64,000 nucleotides of DNA from Candidatus Thorarchaeota archaeon (GCA_021498125.1 JAIZWL010000004.1:145192-209191); one strand, 5' to 3'. Shown: positions 36,336 to 46,464, counted from the stretch's first letter. Numbers and translations are program-made. Notes: generated by a model not told the origin, from the letters alone.

Positions 36336-39296
36336 ATGAGTGAAGATGGCCATCGACAATCTTTAGGAAACACCGGTATTCCGTATCAGGCAATTGTCGA
36401 TACAATGAATGATGCATTGATAGTACTCGATGAGAACGATGTGATCACCTATGCCAATCATAGTTTTATGGAACTTATAGGGTATAGACTCTCAGAGATC
36501 GTAGGACATCATATTACCGATTTTGTGAGCGAGAAGGAAGCAGAAAAAGTACAGAAAAACAACGTGCTTCGACGGAAGGGGCTATCTTCACAGTATCAGC
36601 TGGACTGGACTCATTGGACGGGCGATCGAGTTCATACTATAATATCCGCGACCCCCATACTTGATGCGGAGGGGAATTACAGCGGATCTTTTGCTGTTGT
36701 CACCGATATCACATCATATCGGATAGAACAAGAGAAACGAATCCGAAATGAGCGCAGATTTAGACTCTTGTTAGAGAGCATGAACGAGGCAGTGGCCTTC
36801 ATTTCTACGAAATTCATACTTGAATATGGAAACCAGCGATTATTCGATCTCCTTGGATATCCACGAGAAGAGGCATTAGGCAAGTCGATATATGAGTTCA
36901 TTGACTCCACCGAATACGATGGCGCACGAAACTTCTTGGAAAATCCTGAGAGAGAATTACGAAGCTATGAGCTTTTAATAATAACTAAAAACAAGGAGCG
37001 GATTCATACTCTAGTGACACCAAGACCCATAATAAATGAACAAGGGGAACAGGTCGGATTTTTAGGCGTACTGTTAGACGTAAGTGAACTCAAATTAAAA
37101 TCACAACAACTCGAAGAAACAGAAGCAAGGTATGAAATATTGTTTGAAGAGATGCCCGTAGGGCTGATCTCGATTGACCAGGAGGGAGGCGTCATCAATG
37201 CAAACAGACGAGCTGTTGACATTTTAGGTGCGCCATCATTAGAGGAACTAAAGAGTGTAAACTTTCTCACTGGAAAGACCCCCAAAGAATTAGGAGTTGC
37301 CGAGGCACTCATAGAGTGCCAGAGAAAAAAAGAACCAGTCACACGTGAGATTGAGTATCATACACGCTGGGGGCAAAAAGGGTATGGCCGATACCGCCTT
37401 CACCCCAGACTCGACAATGAGGGAAAAATCATCGAGATCCTTGGCGTCTTTGACGACATAACAGAACGACGAGAGATGGAAGAGGCACTTAGGGAATCTG
37501 AGGCGAATTATAGAAACCTAGCAGAAAACTCGCTTCAGGGAATATCAATTATTCAGGATCAGAAATATGTGTTTGTCAATCAGGCATTTGCGGATATTGT
37601 TGGAAGATCATGTAAAGAGATCTACAAGCTAGGGCCGAAGGCATGGGAGTTTGTGCACCCTGATGATAGAGAGTATCTTATGGAACTCGCAGACAAAAGA
37701 CGACAGGGCGATGATATTTCTCTTACCTATAAATACAGATTTGTGAGACCAGATGGAGAAGTGCGATGGGTCGAGGCATTTGCAAAGTATATTGACTACA
37801 ATGGGAAACTGGCCCTTCAGATAGTAGTTATTGACATTACCGACAGAGAAAAGGCTCAGGCAGAATTACGCGAATCACAAGAGATGCTTCAATTAGTTCT
37901 TAAGACAATCCCTCAGAGCGTGTTCTGGAAGGACACAAATTCCGTCTATCTGGGCTGTAATGACGCATTCGCCAGACTCGCAGGATTATCATCCCCAGAA
38001 GAAGTAGTAGGGAAGACAGATTATGATCTACCTTGGTTAAAAGAAGAGTCCGAGAGTTATATCGCACTCGATAAGCAGGTCATAGAAACTGGAGAGAGCA
38101 TCTTTGGGCTTGTGGAGCAACTACACACAGCAGATGGGCAAGTGGTCTGGTCCGAGACCACAAAAGTGCCATTATACGATACACAGGGAAACATCATCGG
38201 AGTTCTTGGCACTCTGCATGATGTGACTGAACGCCAAGAGAAAGAGGAGGCAATTCAGCACTCCGAGCAGAAATATCGTACACTGGCCGAGAGTAGCCTG
38301 CAGGGTCTTGCAATTATCACAAGAGAAGGAGTGCGGTATGCAAACACAGCCCTATGGAAATTACTAGGGATTCCCGAAGACAGTGCAGAGATACCGCTCA
38401 TTCGTCCTGAGAGGTTTGTTCATCCAGAGGACAGAGAGAGAGTGGCAAATATCATTATAGCAAAAATCGAGCGACGGCCTGCTGCGAATAACCTTGAGTT
38501 CAGAATTATTGACCAGAGTGGAAACATTCGCTGGGTCGAGGGATTTGCAAGCTCCATGGAGTTTGAGAGCGAACCCGCAGCGCAACTTGTTCTCATAGAT
38601 ATTACAGATCGGATGGCCGCAGAGCGAGAGGTCAAGTCTGCAAAGGACAGAGCAGAATTATATATAGATATAATGAGCCATGATATCAGAAACCATCTGC
38701 AAGTAATCGTCAATAGTGCCACACTGATGAGAACAGCAGCGGACGAGTCCACGAAGGACTCTTTCCTGAATATAATCAATGAGTCAATAATGCGTGTATC
38801 GCGGCTCATAGACGAGGTCCGAGCAACGGAAGAACTGGTCAATGCACCCATGAGAAAGCGAGACCTTCGAGAAGCATTGGATCTCTGCATCAAGGCATTA
38901 TCTCAAAGCAGTAGTACAATCCGATTTCACGAGAATACTGAGGTCACAAAAGCTGAAATCGAAGCGGATAGTTTTCTTGAGCTGCTTATCACAAACATCC
39001 TCGTTAATGCAGTCGAACATAATCCCAATGCCCCAAAGAGCGTCTGGGTCCGCCTCTACGAAGAAGGCAATGGGTACGTGATCACGATCGCTGACAATGG
39101 CCCAGGAGTATCGGACACCATGAAGGCGAATCTGTTTGATAGATCGCGGCGATTCGGTGGTCTTGGACTTCATCAATCTCAACAGATCGTTGAGAAGTAT
39201 GGCGGCAAGATAGTAGTGATGGACAGAGTTCCGGGAGACTATACGCAGGGAGCCATGTTCAAAATCTGGATCCCAAAACCCACTGACCTTCAATAG
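36336..39296 (+). CDS. Multi-PAS sensor histidine kinase
   Basis: 986 residues, cytosolic. Six PAS domains follow one another from about 15 to 755, several with the typical PAC end (DITDREKAQAELRESQE, DITERREMEEALRES). The kinase core begins DIMSHDIRNHLQVIVN (His about 782), then LLITNILVNAVEHNP, IADNGPGVSD and FGGLGLHQSQQIVEKYGG, with the end GDYTQGAMFKIWIPK. That end matches the hybrid kinase at 12592-14028, so the two may form a lineage-specific kinase type. No receiver domain is adjacent; partner regulators must be elsewhere. A bidirectional terminator follows. Confidence 0.92.
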   Translation: MSEDGHRQSLGNTGIPYQAIVDTMNDALIVLDENDVITYANHSFMELIGYRLSEIVGHHITDFVSEKEAEKVQKNNVLRRKGLSSQYQLDWTHWTGDRVHTIISATPILDAEGNYSGSFAVVTDITSYRIEQEKRIRNERRFRLLLESMNEAVAFISTKFILEYGNQRLFDLLGYPREEALGKSIYEFIDSTEYDGARNFLENPERELRSYELLIITKNKERIHTLVTPRPIINEQGEQVGFLGVLLDVSELKLKSQQLEETEARYEILFEEMPVGLISIDQEGGVINANRRAVDILGAPSLEELKSVNFLTGKTPKELGVAEALIECQRKKEPVTREIEYHTRWGQKGYGRYRLHPRLDNEGKIIEILGVFDDITERREMEEALRESEANYRNLAENSLQGISIIQDQKYVFVNQAFADIVGRSCKEIYKLGPKAWEFVHPDDREYLMELADKRRQGDDISLTYKYRFVRPDGEVRWVEAFAKYIDYNGKLALQIVVIDITDREKAQAELRESQEMLQLVLKTIPQSVFWKDTNSVYLGCNDAFARLAGLSSPEEVVGKTDYDLPWLKEESESYIALDKQVIETGESIFGLVEQLHTADGQVVWSETTKVPLYDTQGNIIGVLGTLHDVTERQEKEEAIQHSEQKYRTLAESSLQGLAIITREGVRYANTALWKLLGIPEDSAEIPLIRPERFVHPEDRERVANIIIAKIERRPAANNLEFRIIDQSGNIRWVEGFASSMEFESEPAAQLVLIDITDRMAAEREVKSAKDRAELYIDIMSHDIRNHLQVIVNSATLMRTAADESTKDSFLNIINESIMRVSRLIDEVRATEELVNAPMRKRDLREALDLCIKALSQSSSTIRFHENTEVTKAEIEADSFLELLITNILVNAVEHNPNAPKSVWVRLYEEGNGYVITIADNGPGVSDTMKANLFDRSRRFGGLGLHQSQQIVEKYGGKIVVMDRVPGDYTQGAMFKIWIPKPTDLQ

Positions 39297-39319
39297 TCAG
39301 CACATCACAAAAAAGAAAT

Positions 39320-39365
39320 AGAGACCAGAGTCAAACTCTCAACTCCGGTCTTTTTTTGTTCTTTT
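39320..39365. terminator. Bidirectional terminator between kinase and acidic-tail membrane protein
   Basis: AGACCAGAG and CTCCGGTCT form a nine-base stem with one mismatch. The forward strand then has TTTTTTT and TTCTTTTTT. The reverse strand also reads into CTATTTCTTTTTT. It lies between convergent genes. Confidence 0.75.
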
Positions 39366-39380
39366 TTATAATTATTCCCT

Positions 39381-40775
39381 TCATGGAGGTTCGGATCCAT
39401 CAGCCATGTCAGTGTCTAAATAACCGGACACGGGCCCATCGTCGTCGTCTTCTTCCTCTGAAGCGTCGCTAGCATCATCGGACGTAGTCTCTTCAGGAAC
39501 ACCGGTCGCGGAATCTGTGGTCTCGTATGATTCATCTGAAACCTCAGGGACTGATTCGTCACTGAATGGTTCTGGTTCCTCGGTCGGGGTTGAAGCAATT
39601 GGCGCTTCCTCTTCAGGAGGCGTAGGACTGACAGGTTCTTCCGAAGGGGTAGGAGCAACAGGTTCGGCCTCTCCCTCAGGAGGCACCTCACTCGGAGCAG
39701 GCACGGCCTCTTGCGCCTTGCCAATACGATGAAGGTATAGAGCCTCCATAATCATGGCAATAAATGGAAAGACCATCAACTTGATGATATCAGACAGTGA
39801 GGCACCAAAAGCCGGATCTGGTAAAATGATGGGGAAGAGGACATCAGCAAAGTAATAGCCTGACGCCAAAAAGAATGTGAACACCGCAGCAAGATCTGCC
39901 GACACTCGTAAGAAGGACTCTGAAGAGCGGCCAGATAATGTGGAACCCACTGAGCTCATTGTATAGATCACAAAGAAGATGGAGATTGCAATACTCACGA
40001 GATCGGGAGTAGTATCGACAGGCTTCCCGGCATTATATATGAAATACGCCGAGTAGAAGGAGATGAAAAGTCCAATGAGGGCAAGATTACCGACCGTTAC
40101 TTTGTTTCTGTGCCGCGCCATGATAAGAGAGTTGATAAAATTAAATAGCGCTGCGAAACCCGCTCCAATGATGATGAGAACGAGGCGGATAGGTGCGGTA
40201 AGGAGCTCAGTCAAGTTGGTGACGATAATGAATATCAGAGCGCCAAAGATAACGACATAACAGAGAATATTGCTGAACCCAGCAAGAATCGTGCGCCCCT
40301 TTGGAATCTTTGTGGTGTCAACCGTACCGCCATATTTGAGAGCCGTCCGTGTTGAAAAATAGGCCTGAAACATGATCCAGCCTACAAACGCAACCCCAAA
40401 GATCAACATCTGGAAAAAGGGCATGAACATCGTTGCCATCATGAAGAGCATAATGATGCTTATTGCAAACCAAGGTATGAACATGATCGCGGAGAGTTTG
40501 TAAGAGCCATCACTGGCAACAAAACGCTGCAATCGAATGAGAGTCATGAACGTGGCCAACATAAAAAAGACGGGCCAGACACCACCAGTGATTGCAACGA
40601 GAACTACGATCCCAAGTGCATTTCCACCCTGCTGTGAAACATATAATCCAGCTGCACCCACGATGGACGTGATAACGAGACCTATGAAAAAGACAATTGT
40701 AAACCAACGAAGTCGTTTGTTCTCAAAAAACAACTTGAGTCCGTTGATAAATGAAGTAAGGATAGGAATCTCCAT
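39381..40775 (-). CDS. Polytopic membrane protein with long acidic tail
   Basis: 464 residues. About ten TM helices in residues 20-345 are followed by a 110-residue tail, rich in Pro, Glu, Ser and Asp, that includes PTPSEEPVSPTPPEEEAPI and ends DMADGSEPP. The tail is of low complexity and cytosolic or surface-exposed; its repeated EEP/TP units look like a flexible binding arm. I do not recognise the family of the membrane part. It neighbours a thioredoxin-like gene on the same strand, 165 bases away. Confidence 0.6.
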   Translation of the reverse strand: MEIPILTSFINGLKLFFENKRLRWFTIVFFIGLVITSIVGAAGLYVSQQGGNALGIVVLVAITGGVWPVFFMLATFMTLIRLQRFVASDGSYKLSAIMFIPWFAISIIMLFMMATMFMPFFQMLIFGVAFVGWIMFQAYFSTRTALKYGGTVDTTKIPKGRTILAGFSNILCYVVIFGALIFIIVTNLTELLTAPIRLVLIIIGAGFAALFNFINSLIMARHRNKVTVGNLALIGLFISFYSAYFIYNAGKPVDTTPDLVSIAISIFFVIYTMSSVGSTLSGRSSESFLRVSADLAAVFTFFLASGYYFADVLFPIILPDPAFGASLSDIIKLMVFPFIAMIMEALYLHRIGKAQEAVPAPSEVPPEGEAEPVAPTPSEEPVSPTPPEEEAPIASTPTEEPEPFSDESVPEVSDESYETTDSATGVPEETTSDDASDASEEEDDDDGPVSGYLDTDMADGSEPP

Positions 40776-40940
40776 TGTTACTCCTCCGATTAAGGAACAC
40801 CATTACAGTGTACTCGTAGGTTATCTATCTTTTGAGAGAGGAAACTGGCTGTAAAAAGGTGATTCAGGAGAAGATTAGAGGGGTGATTAACGAGTGGCTA
40901 TGCATCTCACCAATCAGCCCCAGGTTAGTTGACAAGTAGA

Positions 40941-41423
40941 TTAGTTGTTGGACTCGAGATGGTAGAGTATCTCAGCCTCGAGTGTGTCCTTCACGTGGGG
41001 CTTCTCGATGATCGTTCCAATCTCGTTTCCGTTCTTGTCGAAAATCACTATCCACGGAATGGCATTGGCGTCCCATTCGTTAATCTCGGGAGGGGAGGGG
41101 GGAGAAGCCCACTTTTTATCGGGGTTCAAAGGATCGGTCTTTACACTACCAAAGACAATAAACTCCATACCGAGTTGTTCTTCAAGATGACGAAAGACAG
41201 GGAGTGCATTCTTACAATCAATGCACCAAGCAGCACTAAAGACGACACAGGCGATATCAGGGTACTCCTTCAATTTCTCAAGAACAGAACCATCCAGTCG
41301 GTATGCCTCATATTTCTCAACTATCTCATCTTTAGCCTTACCTGACAGCGTGTCAAAGTATTCACGTACAGACATGCTGCGTGTACGTAGGTCATCAAGG
41401 TCAATATTGGTCAGTTTAGTCAT
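40941..41423 (-). CDS. Thioredoxin-like protein
   Basis: 160 residues from ATG 41423, with GGGTGAT seven bases before. The thioredoxin fold has active site SAAWCIDCKNALP (Cys67, Cys70) and the cis-proline segment NAIPWIVIFDKNG. The N-terminal extension of about 55 residues and the absence of a signal peptide make it a cytosolic member. The insert SVKTDPLNPDKKWASPPSPP before the cis-proline is unusual. It probably reduces disulfides or serves a specific partner. Confidence 0.85.
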   Translation of the reverse strand: MTKLTNIDLDDLRTRSMSVREYFDTLSGKAKDEIVEKYEAYRLDGSVLEKLKEYPDIACVVFSAAWCIDCKNALPVFRHLEEQLGMEFIVFGSVKTDPLNPDKKWASPPSPPEINEWDANAIPWIVIFDKNGNEIGTIIEKPHVKDTLEAEILYHLESNN

Positions 41424-41545
41424 AGCAATCACCCATCAGATTGGAAACGCAAGCGTCATAGCATATAATAGCCTTAGCATCAGAGCGATGGGGAGAGAGA
41501 CCCAATAGATGAAGTCATAAGTGGTTACGAAACATCATAGGTTGG

Positions 41546-42892
41546 ATGTGTGCAGATGTGAGCGTTCCACAATTAGTCACACAGGTCGAACAGGATAAGT
41601 GGCGAGCCCTCCTTGCATTTGCAATTGTTGACTTGCTACAAATCGTCTTTGTCTCATTTCTCTATCTTGACACGACATCACTGTTCATTGTTGGATTTGA
41701 TTTTACACGGACCAATACGTTTGTGTCCGTGACCTTGTTCATTGCGATATCACTTGTACAGGTCATTCTACTGTACTATACTGCGCTGGGGACTCTTGCG
41801 AAAGAGAGCATGATGGAACTCTTCCCCCACGCGACTGAAAAGACCAAGTGGTCCTGCAAATATTCGAGAGAGCAGATAGTAAAATGGACGAGGGAGATTG
41901 CTCAGCAGAGCCAAATAGAGGTCAAAAAAATATATCTCCTGCAATCACCGATCCCGAACGCCTTCACGTTTAGTCTTCCATTGATAGGTTCAATTGTCGT
42001 CATCCATAGTAATCTAATCAACCTCTTGAACCCCGATGAGGTCAAGGCCATAATCTCGCACGAGATCGCACATATTCGCAACAAAGATTCGATTGTTCAG
42101 ATTCTTGCACGCACACCTGATTTCTTCATCCACATCATCTATCTCTATGTCTACATCAGAATTGGACTCGGGATCATCGATGCACTTCTGGTCACATTTG
42201 ACCCCATCGCAGTTGCGGCCCGTCTTGTTGCACTAATCATCTTCATCATCATGTCAAGGATATTCATTTCGATTGGAACACGATTTATCCAGAGAGCCAG
42301 CCGAGCGGCTGAGCACCTCGCAGACTATCATGCAGCCACTCTTGTTGGGGCAACAGTCACGGTAAATGCGCTGCTCCGACTAGGACAACGTATGGAAGCA
42401 ATCACAGCCTTGGCAAACGAGATCAAGTGGCTGGCATCACTCAACGACTCCAACATCATGCCGCTGACAGAAACCGAGATGAATAGAACAATACACGCTC
42501 TGTCCCAATTAGAACTCGATGATAAGACAGCCCGACGCGAAGCGCCCCGTATCTTTCTTGAAAACCGCTTACGATTACTCAGGGATGTATATGGCCTTAA
42601 TCTGAGTGATGAACAGATCGAGGATGCTATAGCACCCGCTGTCAAGAAACTAGTTGAACAGCATAGCAAAGCAGAACTGGCAAGTCAGGGTACAACAGTT
42701 GATTGGAGAAGAGCCGATCTTGATGGGAATGAACGGCTTGACACAGATGAACTTACACAGCTCGTTGCATTACTCAGAAAAAATCCTTCCAAGCTGATGT
42801 TTGACAATGAGGTCGGAAGAAATTTTCTGGTGCTGGATCATCCTGACTTCAGGCAGAGAGTTCTGTTTATTGCTGATGCATTAGGCATTTAA
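41546..42892 (+). CDS. M48-family membrane metalloprotease with C-terminal EF-hand-like motif
   Basis: 448 residues. TM helices at about 20-40 and 52-72 precede the catalytic HEIAHIRNKDS (zinc ligands His172 and His176). Two further TM helices at 190-230 are followed by a third-ligand region, AAEHLADYHAA, near 262. Length exceeds HtpX (about 290) because of a C-terminal extension. This contains ADLDGNERLDTDELTQL at 388-404, which has the D-x-D-G-N-x-x-x-D-x-D-E spacing of a calcium-binding EF-hand loop. It would degrade misfolded membrane proteins. Calcium dependence is inference. The start is ATG in TGGATGTG. Confidence 0.85.
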   Translation: MCADVSVPQLVTQVEQDKWRALLAFAIVDLLQIVFVSFLYLDTTSLFIVGFDFTRTNTFVSVTLFIAISLVQVILLYYTALGTLAKESMMELFPHATEKTKWSCKYSREQIVKWTREIAQQSQIEVKKIYLLQSPIPNAFTFSLPLIGSIVVIHSNLINLLNPDEVKAIISHEIAHIRNKDSIVQILARTPDFFIHIIYLYVYIRIGLGIIDALLVTFDPIAVAARLVALIIFIIMSRIFISIGTRFIQRASRAAEHLADYHAATLVGATVTVNALLRLGQRMEAITALANEIKWLASLNDSNIMPLTETEMNRTIHALSQLELDDKTARREAPRIFLENRLRLLRDVYGLNLSDEQIEDAIAPAVKKLVEQHSKAELASQGTTVDWRRADLDGNERLDTDELTQLVALLRKNPSKLMFDNEVGRNFLVLDHPDFRQRVLFIADALGI

Positions 42893-42997
42893 TATAACAA
42901 GAGAACAGCAATTGCAGAAAGTCAATACTAGAAGGCCATTTATACGGAAACGCCTAATGCATAGAGTGAGATAGAGTCAGTTGGTGCCCGTGAGACA

Positions 42998-43717
42998 ATG
43001 AAAGATGCAGATGCTACATTCTTTATTGATCGTGAGCAGAGACGCCTAGAGATTGAAACAGGAGAATTCAAACACTCGTTTCCCCTAAAGCCAATACCAG
43101 ATGAATTATTTCGTGTGATGCTCCAAGCCACGGACTTCAAAGAAGAATCATTACAAGCCGTAGACGATCTTGTCAATTCTAGAATCTTTGAGGCAGCTGT
43201 GGCCACTAGAACATTTTCTGCGGTCTACCCAATCAATCTCGCAATAAAATTGACCTATCCAACATTGTATGATGATTACATCGAAGAGATAATTGACGAT
43301 TTGGAAGGCCAGCTGCTCTCATTTCAAGGAGTACCCATTGAAAAGACGATAGGGGACAGGCTGAAACTCTTTCGGAATCTGTACTTGGATGAGACTAAAA
43401 TTGACCCCTATAGGCTTGGGGCTTTTGAGATATTTGGCGAACTCACTTTCAAAAATCTCCTACGCGACTCACGAGCCTCACTATTGTTTCGTTGGTTTAA
43501 GGGAAGGAGATCAAAGAGCGTCCAATTAAATTGCATAACCCAGATTGCAGAAGAAAGGTCGCCATTCTATCGATTTATGAGAGTAGTGCGATCAATGTTT
43601 GCTACGAGATTTCTTGACCTCTTGGAAGAGAAACGCACCTGTGCATATGAGTTCTGGATCACAGATGCACTGACAAAGGACTTGAGTGATCGACGTGGGT
43701 TTCCGCTAATGCCATAG
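42998..43717 (+). CDS. Hypothetical soluble protein
   Basis: 239 residues, no TM helix and no motif I recognise. A TATA-like TTTATACG lies about 55 bases upstream. The N-terminal half (TFFIDREQRRLEIETGEF) suggests a short beta-sheet; the rest is helical, with a basic patch WFKGRRSKSVQL near 176-187. It could be a nucleic-acid-binding or adaptor protein, but nothing shows this. It converges with the MFS exporter. Confidence 0.55.
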   Translation: MKDADATFFIDREQRRLEIETGEFKHSFPLKPIPDELFRVMLQATDFKEESLQAVDDLVNSRIFEAAVATRTFSAVYPINLAIKLTYPTLYDDYIEEIIDDLEGQLLSFQGVPIEKTIGDRLKLFRNLYLDETKIDPYRLGAFEIFGELTFKNLLRDSRASLLFRWFKGRRSKSVQLNCITQIAEERSPFYRFMRVVRSMFATRFLDLLEEKRTCAYEFWITDALTKDLSDRRGFPLMP

Positions 43718-43736
43718 TCGAAACGAGTCCAGTCGA

Positions 43737-45188
43737 TTACTCGTCAATCGGTTCATCGCTGGTGCGTTCAGTTTCCGAGGGGCTCAGACCTCGGAATGGT
43801 GTCAACACTATAGCGAAGATCAACAATAGAGCAAAGGCCCAGAACGACCATGATATCGCCAAGGTATAATAGCTGATGTAGGCAGAACCAGATGAGACAT
43901 GGGTGGGATTGATAATTGAAAAGAACCATGAGAAGAAGGTAGTTGCCAATGCAATAGCGACAGAGAAACCAGTTGTCCGAGCAATGTTTGTGAGTGCACT
44001 GACGACGCCCAAGTATTGTTTCGGTGCTGAGGTCATGATGAAATTCCCATTAGCAACTGTAAAGAGCGATAGTCCAGTGGCCATCACAACAATACTCAGC
44101 CCCATCAAAATGAGATCTGGTGCCACCAGTCCCAACGCAATAAGTCCCACTAACTGAACCACCAGACCAATCATGGTCTGAGAACGTGCAGTGATACGCT
44201 CTGAGAGAAGTCCAGCGAGAGGGCCACTTACCGAGAACACAATTGGCTGAATTGCAAGAAATACTCCAGTCATACTCTGACTAATCCCCAGAGCATCTTG
44301 AAACAGAAACGGCAAAAGAAAAGTGACTGGTGCGATTGCCATGAAAGAAAAGAGAGCCGTCACAAGGCTGATAGAAATATGGCGATCCATCATTACTGTG
44401 GTAGGAATGATTGGAGAGATGAAACGCTTCTCCCGAACAAACAGGCCTGCAAAGGCAAGGACTGAGATACCTATCAAGAGGAGGAGAAATTCAAGCCCCA
44501 TCTTCACTCCAAGTGAGGCTGCATAGACAAGGGAGAAGAGAGAGAGGAAAAACAGTCCGGCCCCTATAGTGTCAAAGTGGACTTCGGTTATATGTTCAGT
44601 AGAGGGAATGAATAATGTAACAATTGCAAACCCAACAAGGCCAACTGGAAGATTTACAAGAAAGATACTCTCCCAACCAAAGAACTCGGTGAGAATTCCT
44701 CCAAGCACGGGACCAAGGCCTAGAGCTGTGGCCAACACCACAGAGTTGAGACCGATGGCCCGGCCCCTGTTCTCAGAAGTTGTAAAGTAAGTGATCAACG
44801 CAAGACCTGTAGCAGTCATCATACTCGAACCAAAGGCTTGAAACACACGTGATGCAATTAGTATGATAAGAGATGAAGAGAGGGCACAGGTGAGCGATCC
44901 AATAGTAAAGAAGAGAATCCCAAATTTGAAGACACGCGTCTTGCCATAACGGTCGCCCATCTTTCCAGCAAGAGGCATCATTGACGTGAGAACTAGTAGG
45001 TACGCAACCGTCACCCATTGGATCTCGGCCATTCCCACACCAAAACTCTCGGCCATCGTCCATAATGAAACGTTTACAATCGAGGAGTCCAGCGCACTAA
45101 GAAAGACACCAAAACCTGTAGCCAATACAATCATGTAAGGACCGACTTGCAGGGTGTCCGTTGCGTTACTTGTAGCATCCTCGTTCAT
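43737..45188 (-). CDS. MFS drug:H+ antiporter, EmrB/QacA (DHA2) type
   Basis: 483 residues with 14 TM helices. Family motifs are FLSALDSSIVNVSLWTMA in helix 1 (the LDxTIVNVALP signature), AGKMGDRYGKTRVFKFG loop 2-3, and LGPVLGGILTEFFGWESIFLVNLPVG (motif C and the W-R-W-I-F-x-I-N-x-P segment). The Asp in helix 1 is typical of proton-coupled multidrug export. It has its own promoter and no regulator nearby. The downstream caspase-like gene lies on the same strand but beyond a putative terminator. Confidence 0.9.
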   Translation of the reverse strand: MNEDATSNATDTLQVGPYMIVLATGFGVFLSALDSSIVNVSLWTMAESFGVGMAEIQWVTVAYLLVLTSMMPLAGKMGDRYGKTRVFKFGILFFTIGSLTCALSSSLIILIASRVFQAFGSSMMTATGLALITYFTTSENRGRAIGLNSVVLATALGLGPVLGGILTEFFGWESIFLVNLPVGLVGFAIVTLFIPSTEHITEVHFDTIGAGLFFLSLFSLVYAASLGVKMGLEFLLLLIGISVLAFAGLFVREKRFISPIIPTTVMMDRHISISLVTALFSFMAIAPVTFLLPFLFQDALGISQSMTGVFLAIQPIVFSVSGPLAGLLSERITARSQTMIGLVVQLVGLIALGLVAPDLILMGLSIVVMATGLSLFTVANGNFIMTSAPKQYLGVVSALTNIARTTGFSVAIALATTFFSWFFSIINPTHVSSGSAYISYYTLAISWSFWAFALLLIFAIVLTPFRGLSPSETERTSDEPIDE

Positions 45189-45289
45189 GGATCATCACTG
45201 ACTACTTGCAGCCGAATGAGGTAACAAGGACCAGTCATGCTCAGTTAAGGAGTTTATGGAAACCAATCAATAAAAGAGAGGAGCTTGCC

Positions 45290-45328
45290 GAGGAGGAAAA
45301 AAGATGGCACGATGGAATGACAGTGCCA
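45290..45328 (-). terminator. Weak terminator after caspase-like gene 2
   Basis: TGGCAC (45305-45310) pairs with GTGCCA (45323-45328) on the reverse strand, followed by TCTTTTTTCC. It lies about 30 bases after the stop codon at 45358. Confidence 0.45.
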
Positions 45329-45357
45329 CTCCAAAGTGCCATCAGACCAAATCAGGC

Positions 45358-46464
45358 TTACAGAGTAAAGGAAACTGCGGGGTTACCATCGAACTCTTGG
45401 GGGGTGTCTGCACCACCATAAGGATAGTTAGACAGAGCCCAATCGAAACATTGCTCCATGGTCGTGAATCCTTGACCGACAAGACCAGCCTCAAGGAACC
45501 AGTAGGTCCAAGCGCCGTTCTCATAGGATGGTGCATCATAACCATAGCCTGAATCGGTACAGGTAGTTGTCAGATAGAAGTTGGCCGCGTTGGTGTCTGA
45601 CATGACTTCGTTCATGCCACCAGAGTAGCAGTGATCAAGGAAGATGAAGACCTTACTGACAGCTGGCTCAAAGACCTGCGCCAGCTCGACATCAGTAAAT
45701 GATCCATCCTCGCCATCACTACCTACTCCATAGTCCCACATGCAGATAGTCTCTCCACCAGTGTAGGTGGTTCCATGACCTGAGCTGGCAAAGACAACAA
45801 TGTCATCTTCATCAGCAAGTGCAATGAAATCGGCAAGTGCGTTCTTGACATTGTACTCGGTCGCAAGCCCATCCCACTGGGGATAGCTGTTCGAGTTATC
45901 CCCGAAGAGCTTGATCGTATAACCAAGCCCACTCAGATAGTTGTACCAATCTGTTGCGTCCTCATCACAATATGACAGATCATTGACTGCCTGATAGTCA
46001 GAGATGCCAACGATCACAGCGTATTTGTTCTGACCCGGCGGGGGAGGCGGATCTTCTACGTTGTCCACTGTCACTGTGTTCGTATCGGTACCAGTGAGTC
46101 CACCACTGTCTGTAGCAGATGCGGTGATAGTATGAGTCCCATCATCTACAGTAGTCGTATCCCAGGTGTAAGAGTTACCAGTGGTCACGACAACACCATC
46201 AATTGATATCGTCGGCACAAGAGTTCCATCTTGTGCGTCTGTGGCCGTTGCGGTAATTGTTACTACACCTTGAACCGTAGCAAGATTTGCTGGCTCAGTG
46301 ATCGTCACTGTAGGGGCTGTGTTCTGCCAGCGACCGCCACGGTATCCAGCACGAGTGACTGTGACTGGATCACGAACCGTGGCCGCGCTCATTGCGGGGG
46401 CTGCCACAAATGCAAAAGCAAAGACGGCAAGCAGCGCAACTCCAAGAAAGGTGTTCCTTCTCAA
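45358..46464 (-). CDS. Secreted caspase-like cysteine protease with Ig-like domain
   Basis: 368 residues from TTG 46464, which has GAGGAG seven bases upstream; an apparent start at 46512 would lie too close to the TATA-like box at 46518-46525. Signal peptide RRNTFLGVALLAVFAFAF ends at about residue 28 (AMSAA). An Ig-like domain of about 85 residues (TVTITEPANLATVQGVVTI...AQDGTLVPTISIDG) and a PPPPPG linker precede the caspase-like domain. That domain begins YAVIVGISDYQAVNDLSYC, with His in ASSGHGTTY (about 229) and Cys in FLDHCYSGG (about 279). It shares DTPQEFDGNPAVSFTL with the other copy. An exported protease, probably surface-bound or released; target unknown. Confidence 0.87.
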   Translation of the reverse strand: MRRNTFLGVALLAVFAFAFVAAPAMSAATVRDPVTVTRAGYRGGRWQNTAPTVTITEPANLATVQGVVTITATATDAQDGTLVPTISIDGVVVTTGNSYTWDTTTVDDGTHTITASATDSGGLTGTDTNTVTVDNVEDPPPPPGQNKYAVIVGISDYQAVNDLSYCDEDATDWYNYLSGLGYTIKLFGDNSNSYPQWDGLATEYNVKNALADFIALADEDDIVVFASSGHGTTYTGGETICMWDYGVGSDGEDGSFTDVELAQVFEPAVSKVFIFLDHCYSGGMNEVMSDTNAANFYLTTTCTDSGYGYDAPSYENGAWTYWFLEAGLVGQGFTTMEQCFDWALSNYPYGGADTPQEFDGNPAVSFTL

